Source: Neisseriaceae bacterium (GTDB taxonomy: Bacteria; Pseudomonadota; Gammaproteobacteria; Burkholderiales; Neisseriaceae). From it: 17,798 nucleotides of DNA. This document shows positions 1-6,771 of this stretch, piece by piece. The notes under the pieces were generated by a model. It ran no database searches, was not told where the DNA came from, and saw nothing but the letters and a program-made list of their open reading frames with translations. Position 1 is the stretch's first letter. Each line of letters opens with the position of its first letter. The stretch is taken from assembly GCA_030146285.1 (NCBI GenBank), contig JASLBZ010000095.1, forward strand, positions 1 to 17,798, read 5' to 3'. A program made the position numbers and the translations under genes.

Positions 1-14
1 GATGAGGGAATAAC

Positions 15-659
15 ATGACCAAACAGCTAAAATTAAGCGCATTGCTTGTTGCTCTTGTTGCTTCTACTGGCGCAATGGCCGAACAAGGCAAACCTGGCTA
101 CACCACTGATGAATCTACTGGTGCAGTTGTGCGTAATGCTTATGGCGAGTGCTGGAGAAACGACTTTTTTGATAAAGCTACTGAAGGCCTAGCTGAGTGT
201 GGCGATGCTGCTGCTCAACCTGCTGCTCCTGAGTACGTTAACGAAACCATTAGCTTGGCTACTGAATTCTTGTTCGCATTTGATAAAAATGAATTGCGTC
301 CTGAAGCAGTTCAAACCATGAATGAATTGGCTGTTCGTTTGGCTGATGCTAAAGTTGAAGCTGTTCGTATCGAAGGCTACACTGATGGTATGGGCGCTCC
401 TGCTTACAACCAAGCTTTGTCTGTACGTCGTGCTGATGCTGTACGTAACTACTTGGTAAACAAAGGCGTTCCTGCTTCTAAAATCCAAGCAGTTGGTTAT
501 GGTGCAACTCGTGCAACTTTAGACAACCAATGTCGTGCTGAAGCTGCTAAATTGAAAGTATCTGCTGCTAAACAACGTTTGGCTCGCATCGCTTGTAATG
601 CTCCTGATCGTCGTGTAGACGTTCAATTGCGTTCAATCGTAACAAAAGAAGTTCGTTAA
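15..659 (+). CDS. rmpM: RmpM-like OmpA-family outer-membrane/peptidoglycan anchoring protein
   Basis: 214 aa. Residues 1-22 form a Sec signal peptide ending AMA, so the mature protein should start at E23. The N-terminal segment (about 37-63) carries the Neisseria RmpM hallmark VRNAYGECW with cysteines C46 and C62. A short Ala/Pro linker (65-72) leads into an OmpA_C peptidoglycan-binding domain (about 78-208). That domain contains GYTD (D124) and NQALSVRRA (R139), which match the diaminopimelate-contacting Asp and Arg of E. coli OmpA; C173 and C194 form a likely second disulfide. RmpM is known to be periplasmic, bound to peptidoglycan and associated with porins and other outer-membrane proteins. 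Compared with the Neisseria protein as I recall it, the Pro-rich linker is shorter and there is no His-rich C-terminal tail. Codon choice is strongly biased to GCT, CGT and GTT, as in highly expressed genes. AGGGAA lies just before the ATG; the promoter is outside the window. The gene is monocistronic, with a terminator right behind it. Confidence 0.93.
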   Translation: MTKQLKLSALLVALVASTGAMAEQGKPGYTTDESTGAVVRNAYGECWRNDFFDKATEGLAECGDAAAQPAAPEYVNETISLATEFLFAFDKNELRPEAVQTMNELAVRLADAKVEAVRIEGYTDGMGAPAYNQALSVRRADAVRNYLVNKGVPASKIQAVGYGATRATLDNQCRAEAAKLKVSAAKQRLARIACNAPDRRVDVQLRSIVTKEVR

Positions 660-677
660 TTCGAACTTGTTTTTGAG

Positions 678-701
678 AAAGCTCCTTCGGGAGCTTTTTT
701 T
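678..701 (+). terminator. Rho-independent terminator of rmpM
   Basis: Perfect 8-bp stem AAAGCTCC (678-685) / GGAGCTTT (690-697) closed by a stable TTCG tetraloop and running into seven Ts (695-701). It starts 19 nt after the rmpM stop codon. Confidence 0.93.
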
Positions 702-730
702 GTGCCTGATGTTCCTTGGGCATGGATATG

Positions 731-764
731 AAAAAAGCCCTTATTGAAAAATAAGGGCTTTTTA
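731..764 (-). terminator. Bidirectional terminator, chiefly for ackA
   Basis: Perfect 13-bp inverted repeat, 732-744 with 751-763 (core AGCCCTTAT / ATAAGGGCT), loop TGAAAA. Flanking A and T runs give a U tract on either strand. It lies 15 nt beyond the ackA stop codon on the minus strand and can also back up the rmpM terminator. Confidence 0.9.
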
Positions 765-777
765 AGGTGCTGTGTTC

Positions 778-1971
778 TTATTGCACGCCAGTGAGGCGAG
801 CGGTGTCTTTGGCAATCATCAATTCCTCATTGGTTGGGATAACCAATGCCAAAGGGTGCCCACTTGAGCTAATAATGCCGCTGATGCCACCACAGCATTG
901 TGCATTGGCTTGATCATCAATAAACAAACCTAAAAAACCCAAGTAAGAAATGACTTTTTCTCGCATCATTTTTGAATTTTCACCAATACCACCAGTGAAC
1001 ACCAAAGCATCTAGGCGACCAGCTGCCACTGTCATTGAGCCAACGTATTTGGCTAGGCGATAGGCAAAGACTTCAATTGCCAATTGAGCGCCTTTGTGGC
1101 CCGTTAAGGCTGCTTCTTCTAGGGTTCTTAAGTCATTGGACAAATTAGACAAACCCAACAAGCCACTTTTCTTGTTTAAAATGTCGGTAATTTCATTGAT
1201 TTCTAGGCCCGAGTTTTCATGCAAGAAAGAAAAAATACTTGGATCAATGTCGCCACTGCGTGTGCCCATTACCAAACCTTCTAAGGGCGTTAAACCCATG
1301 CTGGTGTCGCGGCATTTGCCATTGGTCACCGCTGAAATAGAAGCGCCGTTGCCAAGGTGGGCAATAACCAGGGCCAGGTTTTCTTCAGGGCGACCTAAAA
1401 AGCGAGCGGTTTCCGCGCACACATAGCGATAGCTTGTACCATGTGCACCGTAGCGGCGCACACCATATTCACGGTAAAATTTGGTTGGGACAGCATACAT
1501 ATAAGCATGCTCAGGCATGCTTTGATGAAAGGCCGTATCAAAAACCGCCACGTGAGGCAAATAGCTAAAGACATCCATGGCTGCACGAATGCCCAAAAGG
1601 TGGGCTGGGTTGTGCAAAGGGGCTAAGATAATGCATTTTTCAATATTATCAATGACTTCTTCGTCGATAATCGTTGATTCTTTGAAAACCTCGCCCCCGT
1701 GGACAACACGGTGTCCTACCGCAGCAATTTCATTGTCCAAATTCAAACGAGACAACTCTTCCATAAGTGCTTGAATGGCACCTGTGTGGTGTGGTCTATC
1801 GGTTAAATTGATGTTGTTCTTTTCACCATTGAATTTGAATGTAATAAAAGCATCGGGCAGATTGAGTTTCTCTGCTAGGCAACTGAAAATCGTAGTACCC
1901 GTGTGGTTATCAATGATTGCTCCTTTGACGGAGGAGCTGCCGCAGTTCAAGACCAAAATAAAGTTACTCAT
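778..1971 (-). CDS. ackA: Acetate kinase
   Basis: 397 aa, the usual length for the family. It interconverts acetate + ATP and acetyl phosphate + ADP in the cytoplasm, linking acetate excretion or assimilation to ATP. The N-terminal ASKHA phosphate-binding segment LVLNCGSSSVKG (7-17) includes N9. Further conserved blocks are GHRVVHGG (R88), FDTAFH (D145), YGAHGTS (H177), AHLGNGAS (204-211), MGTRSGD (R238), FTGGIGENS (325-333) and TNEE (E382). These correspond to the Asn, Arg, Asp, His, Arg and Glu used by characterised acetate kinases. The start is supported by AAGGAAA just upstream. The usual partner pta is not adjacent. The gene is last in a minus-strand run after uup and the NlpC/P60 gene, with a 66-nt gap holding a small hairpin. 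Confidence 0.97.
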   Translation of the reverse strand: MSNFILVLNCGSSSVKGAIIDNHTGTTIFSCLAEKLNLPDAFITFKFNGEKNNINLTDRPHHTGAIQALMEELSRLNLDNEIAAVGHRVVHGGEVFKESTIIDEEVIDNIEKCIILAPLHNPAHLLGIRAAMDVFSYLPHVAVFDTAFHQSMPEHAYMYAVPTKFYREYGVRRYGAHGTSYRYVCAETARFLGRPEENLALVIAHLGNGASISAVTNGKCRDTSMGLTPLEGLVMGTRSGDIDPSIFSFLHENSGLEINEITDILNKKSGLLGLSNLSNDLRTLEEAALTGHKGAQLAIEVFAYRLAKYVGSMTVAAGRLDALVFTGGIGENSKMMREKVISYLGFLGLFIDDQANAQCCGGISGIISSSGHPLALVIPTNEELMIAKDTARLTGVQ

Positions 1972-2009
1972 ATTTTCCTTCGGATTCGCAAATGTTAGAT
2001 TCTGCTGAA

Positions 2010-2030
2010 AGTGGCGATGATTTCGCCATT
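2010..2030 (-). other. Small hairpin in the ackA leader
   Basis: GGCGA (2013-2017) / TCGCC (2023-2027) with a 5-nt loop, extended slightly by A/T pairs. It sits between the NlpC/P60 stop and the ackA start, about 40 nt before the ackA ATG. No U tract follows on the minus strand, so it is not a standard terminator. It could be an mRNA-processing or stability element, or chance. Confidence 0.3.
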
Positions 2031-2037
2031 ATTAATA

Positions 2038-2562
2038 TTATTTTTTGAAAAAGGTTCGTGCGCCCACAAAACGCTGTTTGAAATAAGGATTATCCAAACG
2101 TGCTGTGCGGATTTGTCCATTGCTTGATGGTGCATGGATAAATTCACCTTCCCCGATGTACAAGCCAACGTGAGAATAAGGTGAACCAGAGGTGTTAAAA
2201 AAGACCAAGTCTCCAACCTGTATGTCTTTGTTGGAAATGGGCCTAGAAGAAGCTGCCATATCGCTGGCTGTTCTTGGCAATGAAACGGATAGGGCTTGTG
2301 CATACACATGTTTAATCATGCCACTGCAATCAAAACCAGTTCTGTCATTGCCGCCAAAGCGATATGGTGTTCCTATTAAGCTCATGCTTTGAATCATGAG
2401 CTCTTGGCTGGCTTGGCTTCTGTTGGTACTGCTAATTTGAATCATTTGCGCCGCATGGGTGCGGGCTTGTGGTTTGGGCTTTTTATTGCTGGTTCCACAA
2501 GCGCTAAGACTTAAAGATAATACCACCATTATAGCCAGTTTGTTAATACATGATTTTAGCAT
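2038..2562 (-). CDS. NlpC/P60 family cell-wall hydrolase lipoprotein
   Basis: 174 aa. A lipoprotein signal peptide ends in the lipobox LSAC with C22 as the lipidated residue; +2 is Gly, so there is no Asp inner-membrane retention signal. A basic linker of about 35 residues follows, then an NlpC/P60 papain-like domain (about 55-172). The catalytic Cys is C79 in FDCSG, the His is H131 in YSHVGLYIG, and the third polar residue is H143 in FIHAPS. Family members (E. coli MepS/Spr, NlpC) are endopeptidases that cut peptide stems of peptidoglycan, and the lipid anchor would place this one at the outer-membrane inner leaflet. AAGGAC precedes the ATG. It begins 15 nt after the uup stop, suggesting co-transcription with uup. 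I cannot say which peptide bond it cuts. Confidence 0.93.
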   Translation of the reverse strand: MLKSCINKLAIMVVLSLSLSACGTSNKKPKPQARTHAAQMIQISSTNRSQASQELMIQSMSLIGTPYRFGGNDRTGFDCSGMIKHVYAQALSVSLPRTASDMAASSRPISNKDIQVGDLVFFNTSGSPYSHVGLYIGEGEFIHAPSSNGQIRTARLDNPYFKQRFVGARTFFKK

Positions 2563-2577
2563 TTAAGTCCTTTGGCA

Positions 2578-4494
2578 TTATTCAGCAATGCTGTTTTGTT
2601 TGTTTTCTAAAACTTCCCAACGGTCTAATTTTTCAAGTAATTCAAGTTCAATTTCTTCAATTCGTTGTTGCCAAGCCATGGCTTCTTGATGGTTGTCTTT
2701 GAAAGCGCTGCCATCCAATAGCTTTTCATTAAGCTCAGATTGTTCACTTTCTAATGAAGCCAACAATTCAGGTAATGCATTTAGTTCACGCTGTTCATTA
2801 AATGACAGCTTAATGGTTTTGGTATTGCGTTTTTTTGGAGCTTGCTTTGTTTCTTCAGCTTCTTTGTTGGGTTGAGCGGCTTTTTTCATGGCCTCGGCAC
2901 GTTTTTTGGTGTCAATGTAGTCTTCGTAACCGCCCACATATTCTTGCAGCTGCGCATTGCCTTCAAAGACGATGCTGCTGCTAATCACATTGTCCAAAAA
3001 CATACGGTCATGACTGACCAAAAATACCGTTCCTTTGTATTCGCGCAGTAACTCTTCTAAAAGCTCTTGGGTGTCAATGTCCAAATCATTGGTGGGTTCA
3101 TCCATAACCAAAATATTGGCAGATTGGGTGAACAGTTTTGCCAATAACAAACGATTACGCTCACCGCCTGATAACGACGAAACAGGGCTTTGTGCACGAG
3201 CAGGGTGGAATAAGAAATCATCCAAATAGCTCATCACATGTTTTTTCTGGCCACCAATATCGACAAAGTCATTGCCTTGACCTAGGGTGTAAAACACCGT
3301 GTCAGTTTCAACCAGAGCACTTCTGAATTGGTCAAAATAAGCAATGTCTTGTTTGGTGCCTAAGCGAACCTTGCCACTGGTTGGCTGCAGTTCATCCAGA
3401 ATCAATTTTAAGAATGTGGTTTTACCAATACCATTGGCACCAATTAAACCAATTTTGTCTCCGCGCTGGATGATGGTGCTAAAGTTGTCAATCAACTTGC
3501 GATCACCATAAGCAAAGCTGGCATGTTCCATTTCAGCAATGATTTTGCCGCTTTTCTCACCTGTATTCAGGTTAAAGTTGACTTGACCTTGTCGTTCTCG
3601 GCGGTTTGAGCGTTCTTTGCGCAGCTCTTCTAGGCGTTTAACACGGCCTTGGTTGCGTGTGCGACGTGCTTCGATGCCTTTGCGAATCCAAGCTTCTTCT
3701 TGTGCATGGTGTTTGTCGAACAAACGATTGTGCTCTGCTTCAACCGTTAATTCATGGTTTTTCTTTTCGCTGTATTGGCTAAATGTGCCAGGGTAGCTGC
3801 GCATGATGCCACGGTCTAATTCGACAATGCGGCTGGCAATATTGTCTAAGAAGCGGCGGTCATGGGTAATCACAATAACGCTGCCAGCAAAGTTTTGAAT
3901 CAAACCTTCTAGCCAGATAATGGCATCAATGTCCAAGTGGTTGGTTGGCTCGTCCAGTAACAGAACATCGGGTTTTTGTACCCAAGCTTGTGCCAAAGCC
4001 ACCCGTTTTTTTTGCCCGCCAGATAAGTTACCGATTAATTCATTCTCAGGTAAGTTTAATTGGGTCATGGTTTGCTGAATCAGGGCATCGAATTGCCAAC
4101 CATTGGCATCTTCTAGTGCGGTTTGCAATTCGTTCAAGCGTTTTAAGGCTGCATCATCTTGGTGTTCTGATAATTGAGCGCTCAATTCATGAAAGTCATG
4201 CAATAGGGTTTTGACTTCACCAAGGCCTTCGGCAACGGTGTCAAAAACAGTGGCCTGAGGGTCAAAAAAAGACTCTTGAGGAACGTAAGCCGTCACCAAA
4301 TTATTTTGGCGAATGATTTGGCCTTCATCAAGTTTATAAACATCTGCCAGAATTTTTAAAAATGAAGATTTACCTGCACCATTGCGACCGATTAAGCCGA
4401 TTTTCTCTCCTTGTTGTAATTGGAATTCAGCATGGTCAAGCAAGGGAACGTGACCAACGGCAAAGCAAGCATTTTCAACAGATAAAATATTCAT
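2578..4494 (-). CDS. uup: ABC-F family ATPase Uup
   Basis: 638 aa with two ABC cassettes and no membrane segments. Cassette 1 has Walker A GRNGAGKS (36-43), signature LSGGQ (157-161), Walker B LLLDEP (178-183) and H211. Cassette 2 has GANGIGKT (352-359), LSGGE (441-445), VMDEP (463-467) and H495. A basic, charged linker (about 240-310) joins them, and a C-terminal coiled coil (about 562-635) matches the DNA-binding tail of Uup. Length matches E. coli Uup (about 635 aa). ABC-F proteins act on ribosomes; Uup is also linked to transposon precise excision and replication-intermediate tolerance. The start MNILSVENA (4494) is chosen by family alignment; the frame stays open to 4635, but those 47 residues are unlike the family. 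No strong Shine-Dalgarno is visible. It is first gene of the uup-nlpC-ackA run. Confidence 0.93.
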   Translation of the reverse strand: MNILSVENACFAVGHVPLLDHAEFQLQQGEKIGLIGRNGAGKSSFLKILADVYKLDEGQIIRQNNLVTAYVPQESFFDPQATVFDTVAEGLGEVKTLLHDFHELSAQLSEHQDDAALKRLNELQTALEDANGWQFDALIQQTMTQLNLPENELIGNLSGGQKKRVALAQAWVQKPDVLLLDEPTNHLDIDAIIWLEGLIQNFAGSVIVITHDRRFLDNIASRIVELDRGIMRSYPGTFSQYSEKKNHELTVEAEHNRLFDKHHAQEEAWIRKGIEARRTRNQGRVKRLEELRKERSNRRERQGQVNFNLNTGEKSGKIIAEMEHASFAYGDRKLIDNFSTIIQRGDKIGLIGANGIGKTTFLKLILDELQPTSGKVRLGTKQDIAYFDQFRSALVETDTVFYTLGQGNDFVDIGGQKKHVMSYLDDFLFHPARAQSPVSSLSGGERNRLLLAKLFTQSANILVMDEPTNDLDIDTQELLEELLREYKGTVFLVSHDRMFLDNVISSSIVFEGNAQLQEYVGGYEDYIDTKKRAEAMKKAAQPNKEAEETKQAPKKRNTKTIKLSFNEQRELNALPELLASLESEQSELNEKLLDGSAFKDNHQEAMAWQQRIEEIELELLEKLDRWEVLENKQNSIAE

Positions 4495-4529
4495 TAATCG
4501 CAATCTACAAAAGACAAAACAAGGCTTTA

Positions 4530-4559
4530 ATTCTACCTGAAAACCAGCACCTTGTGTCT
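4530..4559 (-). promoter_or_regulatory. Possible promoter for uup
   Basis: On the minus strand a TAGAAT -10 (plus-strand 4530-4535; 5/6 to consensus) lies about 35 nt before the uup start. The -35 at 17-bp spacing is poor (GACACA, three matches). Position in the divergent gap fits, but the match is weak. Confidence 0.3.
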
Positions 4560-4622
4560 GATGTGGCGAGCTTTGGCTTAACGAGTGTGCTGATAAATTT
4601 CGACGCGTTTGTTGGCAATAAA

Positions 4623-4631
4623 TGTTACAAT
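4623..4631 (+). promoter_or_regulatory. Possible extended -10 promoter of the folC-purF gene run
   Basis: TGTTACAAT (4623-4631) is an extended -10 (TGn plus TACAAT, 5/6). It lies 37 nt before the ATG at 4669, in the gap divergent from uup. No good -35 is seen at 16-18 bp. It would drive the six-gene plus-strand run ending at purF. Confidence 0.42.
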
Positions 4632-4668
4632 GCACTGCTTCGTGGTTTTAAAAAAAAAGGAATTGAGC

Positions 4669-5031
4669 ATGTATTTTGTAGATCGCACTGCCGTGGTTTT
4701 AAAACCGACTGATGTTTTTTTAACGTGGTTAAAAAGCACTGATGCGGATATGCCTGATTTGACTTTGTCACAAATTCGCAGCAACTGTACTGTGTACTTG
4801 GTTCCCGAGACAGAAGAGCCTGAAGAAGTGATTGCTTACTTTAATGAGCGCTACCAAGGTATTTTTGAGACAGAAGTTGCTGGTTGGGAAGTTGAGAAAC
4901 AACTGTGGCCGCAAGAGATGAGTTTGGAAACATTTTGGCAGTTTTTTGAAGTAGAAGTGCACGATATGGTTTTGGACATGGTTGATGCCGAAATTCAAGT
5001 CAGCCCTGTTGTTGATAATTTAATGATGTAA
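4669..5031 (+). CDS. Conserved-looking acidic hypothetical protein, coupled to ygfX-like gene
   Basis: 120 aa, family not recognised. It has no signal peptide and no membrane segment, so it is probably cytoplasmic. It is strongly acidic, with Asp and Glu clustered at 24-30, 47-53 and 85-110, and has three Trp (W20, W73, W79 region) and one Cys (C40). The start at 4669 is preferred because AAGGA sits 8 nt upstream; the same frame is open from 4609 but that stretch contains the likely promoter. The stop codon overlaps the next ATG (TAATG at 5029-5033), so translation of the YgfX-like protein is probably coupled to it. In enterobacteria the gene before ygfX encodes SdhE, the flavinylation factor; this protein shows neither its size nor its RGxxE motif. 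Confidence 0.8.
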   Translation: MYFVDRTAVVLKPTDVFLTWLKSTDADMPDLTLSQIRSNCTVYLVPETEEPEEVIAYFNERYQGIFETEVAGWEVEKQLWPQEMSLETFWQFFEVEVHDMVLDMVDAEIQVSPVVDNLMM

Positions 5032-5459
5032 TGGATGTGACATCCCCTTTGAACTTGGTTTTTGTGTGTTCAAAACGGCTGCTGGCATTGAGCATTGTTT
5101 TGCATGCTTTAACCATCATTGCCGTGTTAAGTGCTTTTTCAGGCATCTTAATGTGGGTGTTATTGGGTTTTGTGCTGGTAAGTGCACGCCAATCATTGGC
5201 GCGCATTTTATTGCGCAATCCCAATGCTGTAACGGGATTGTTACTGAATACGACCGGGCAAGTGAGCTTGCGGTTTTATCATGATGAAACTTGGCATCCT
5301 GTTACTTTGTGTTCAGGCAGTTTTGTAAGCCCGCTTGGGATGGTTTTGCATTGGCAAGGCTTGGGGCACAAACGCTGGCAGATTGTTATGCCGGATATGG
5401 TCGATGGCGATGCTTATCGACAATTAACCGTGTGGGCACGTTGGTGCCAGCCGAAATAA
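5031..5459 (+). CDS. YgfX-like (CptA family) small inner-membrane protein
   Basis: 142 aa. A short N-terminal tail is followed by two adjacent membrane helices (about 17-35 and 37-52), then a basic stretch with SARQSLAR and a C-terminal soluble domain of about 75 residues built of short strands. The pattern of a two-helix hairpin, then GQVSLRF, WHP, SGSFVSPLGMVL, a KRWQIVMPD segment and D-x-x-x-YRQL, resembles E. coli YgfX (CptA), whose domain has the same order. YgfX has been described as the toxin of a proposed type IV toxin-antitoxin pair acting on FtsZ/MreB, but that role is debated and is not inferred here. The ATG overlaps the preceding stop codon by one base. Assignment rests on topology and motif spacing, not on strong identity. 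Confidence 0.62.
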   Translation: MDVTSPLNLVFVCSKRLLALSIVLHALTIIAVLSAFSGILMWVLLGFVLVSARQSLARILLRNPNAVTGLLLNTTGQVSLRFYHDETWHPVTLCSGSFVSPLGMVLHWQGLGHKRWQIVMPDMVDGDAYRQLTVWARWCQPK

Positions 5460-5476
5460 AAAATGGTCACAATAAA

Positions 5477-6733
5477 ATGAAACGCAATTTGGATCAGTGG
5501 TTACACTACCTAGAAAATTTACACAGCCAAGAAATTGACATGGGCTTAACCCGTGTTGGTCATGTGCGAGATGCCATGAAGCTTAAGCCTTCATGCCCTG
5601 TCATCATTGTGGCAGGAACCAATGGCAAAGGGTCTGTCTGTGCCTTTCTAAGTCAAATTTATAAACAATCTGGCTTTAAAGTGGGCACATTAACCAGCCC
5701 GCACATTGTGCGTTTTAATGAGCGCATTGCCATCAATACTGTGCCCGTGAATGATGATGAAATCATTCAGAGCTTTGAGAAAATTGAAGCAGCACGTGGT
5801 GATGTATCACTTAGCTATTTTGAGTTTAATGCTTTGGCAGCAGTGGATGTGTTTGAACGCAATCAAGTTGATGTCATGGTTTTGGAAGTGGGTTTGGGTG
5901 GCCGTCTTGATGCGGTCAATATCTTTGATGCTGATTGTGCAGTTTTGACCAATGTCGACATTGATCATCAGTCTTTCTTAGGCAATGACATTGAAACCAT
6001 CGCACATGAAAAAGCACATGTGTTTCGTCCTGATTGCAATGCCATTTGTGCCCAAATACCTGTACCGCAGGCTGTTTTGGATTACAGCGCCCAAATTGGT
6101 GCGAACTTAAAAGTATTGGGGCAGGATTTTTCAGTCAGTCGCATGGATAATCAGTGGTCGTTTCGCTGCTTATTTGGACATGATCGCTTTGCTTTGCCCA
6201 TGCCGGCACTTCGCGGTGCATACCAAGTTAACAATGCAGCATGTGCCTTGGCTGCAATTGAAAGCTTATTCTCTCGCTTGCCGGTGAACATGAGTGCCAT
6301 TAAGCAAGGCTTGTTGTTGGTAGAAAACCCTGGACGCTTTCAAGTCTTGCCGGGTAGGCCAATGGTGGTATTGGATGTGGGACACAATCCACATGCAGCA
6401 CGTGCATTGACCAAAAGCCTACAGTTATTGCCTTTTGCTGAAAAACGAATTGCTGTATTTTCTATTTTGGCCGACAAAGACATCGATGCTGTGGTGAATC
6501 TGGTTAAAGGTGAATTCGATGAGTGGTATATTGCGCCTTTGGATGTGGCTCGCGGCATGAGTTTGGTGGATCTAGAGCAAAAACTACAACAGTGCGGTGT
6601 CAATGAAGTGAAAAGTTTTGCTAATGTGAATGAAGCTTACCAAGCTGCTTTATCGACAGTCAAAGAAAATGATAGAATCGTGGTGTTTGGTTCTTTTCAT
6701 ACTGTTGCGCAGGTTATGCAAAATCAACAGTAA
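5477..6733 (+). CDS. folC: Bifunctional folylpolyglutamate synthase / dihydrofolate synthase
   Basis: 418 aa, normal length. FolC joins L-glutamate to dihydropteroate to make dihydrofolate, then adds further glutamates to tetrahydrofolates, using ATP in the cytoplasm. Visible motifs: N-terminal WLHYLENLHSQEIDMGL (8-24), P-loop GTNGKGS (47-53), omega-loop TLTSPH (71-76), LEVGLGGRLDA (136-146), NVDIDH (159-164), HEKA with K179 at the carbamylated-Lys position, the C-domain LDVGHNPHA (299-307) and FGSFHTV (404-410). The start MKRNLDQW is chosen by family alignment; the frame is open upstream to 5291 but that part overlaps the ygfX-like gene and is unlike FolC. The Shine-Dalgarno is poor, so translation may depend on the upstream gene 17 nt away. 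Order folC, SPOR gene, cvpA, purF matches enterobacteria. Confidence 0.95.
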   Translation: MKRNLDQWLHYLENLHSQEIDMGLTRVGHVRDAMKLKPSCPVIIVAGTNGKGSVCAFLSQIYKQSGFKVGTLTSPHIVRFNERIAINTVPVNDDEIIQSFEKIEAARGDVSLSYFEFNALAAVDVFERNQVDVMVLEVGLGGRLDAVNIFDADCAVLTNVDIDHQSFLGNDIETIAHEKAHVFRPDCNAICAQIPVPQAVLDYSAQIGANLKVLGQDFSVSRMDNQWSFRCLFGHDRFALPMPALRGAYQVNNAACALAAIESLFSRLPVNMSAIKQGLLLVENPGRFQVLPGRPMVVLDVGHNPHAARALTKSLQLLPFAEKRIAVFSILADKDIDAVVNLVKGEFDEWYIAPLDVARGMSLVDLEQKLQQCGVNEVKSFANVNEAYQAALSTVKENDRIVVFGSFHTVAQVMQNQQ

Positions 6734-6771
6734 GCAATCATCCATTATTTTACATGCAAAAGGTTTTATCC

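Noticed and set aside
189..488. 99-aa minus-strand ORF inside rmpM
   Set aside because: It is a shadow of the strongly codon-biased rmpM frame, has no ribosome-binding site and shows no recognisable domain.
4495..4635. 47-residue N-terminal extension of Uup in the open minus-strand frame
   Set aside because: The sequence is unlike any ABC-F N-terminus, covers the likely divergent promoter region, and MNILSVENA aligns with the family start.
4609..4668. Longer start for the 120-aa acidic protein
   Set aside because: It overlaps the probable extended -10 element and has no ribosome-binding site, whereas the ATG at 4669 has AAGGA at good spacing.
5031..5459. Calling 4669-5459 a type IV toxin-antitoxin system
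   Set aside because: The YgfX toxin claim is itself debated, the partner is not a known antitoxin, and nothing in the sequence shows toxicity.
5291..5476. Upstream extension of FolC
   Set aside because: It overlaps the YgfX-like gene in another frame and does not resemble the FolC N-terminus.
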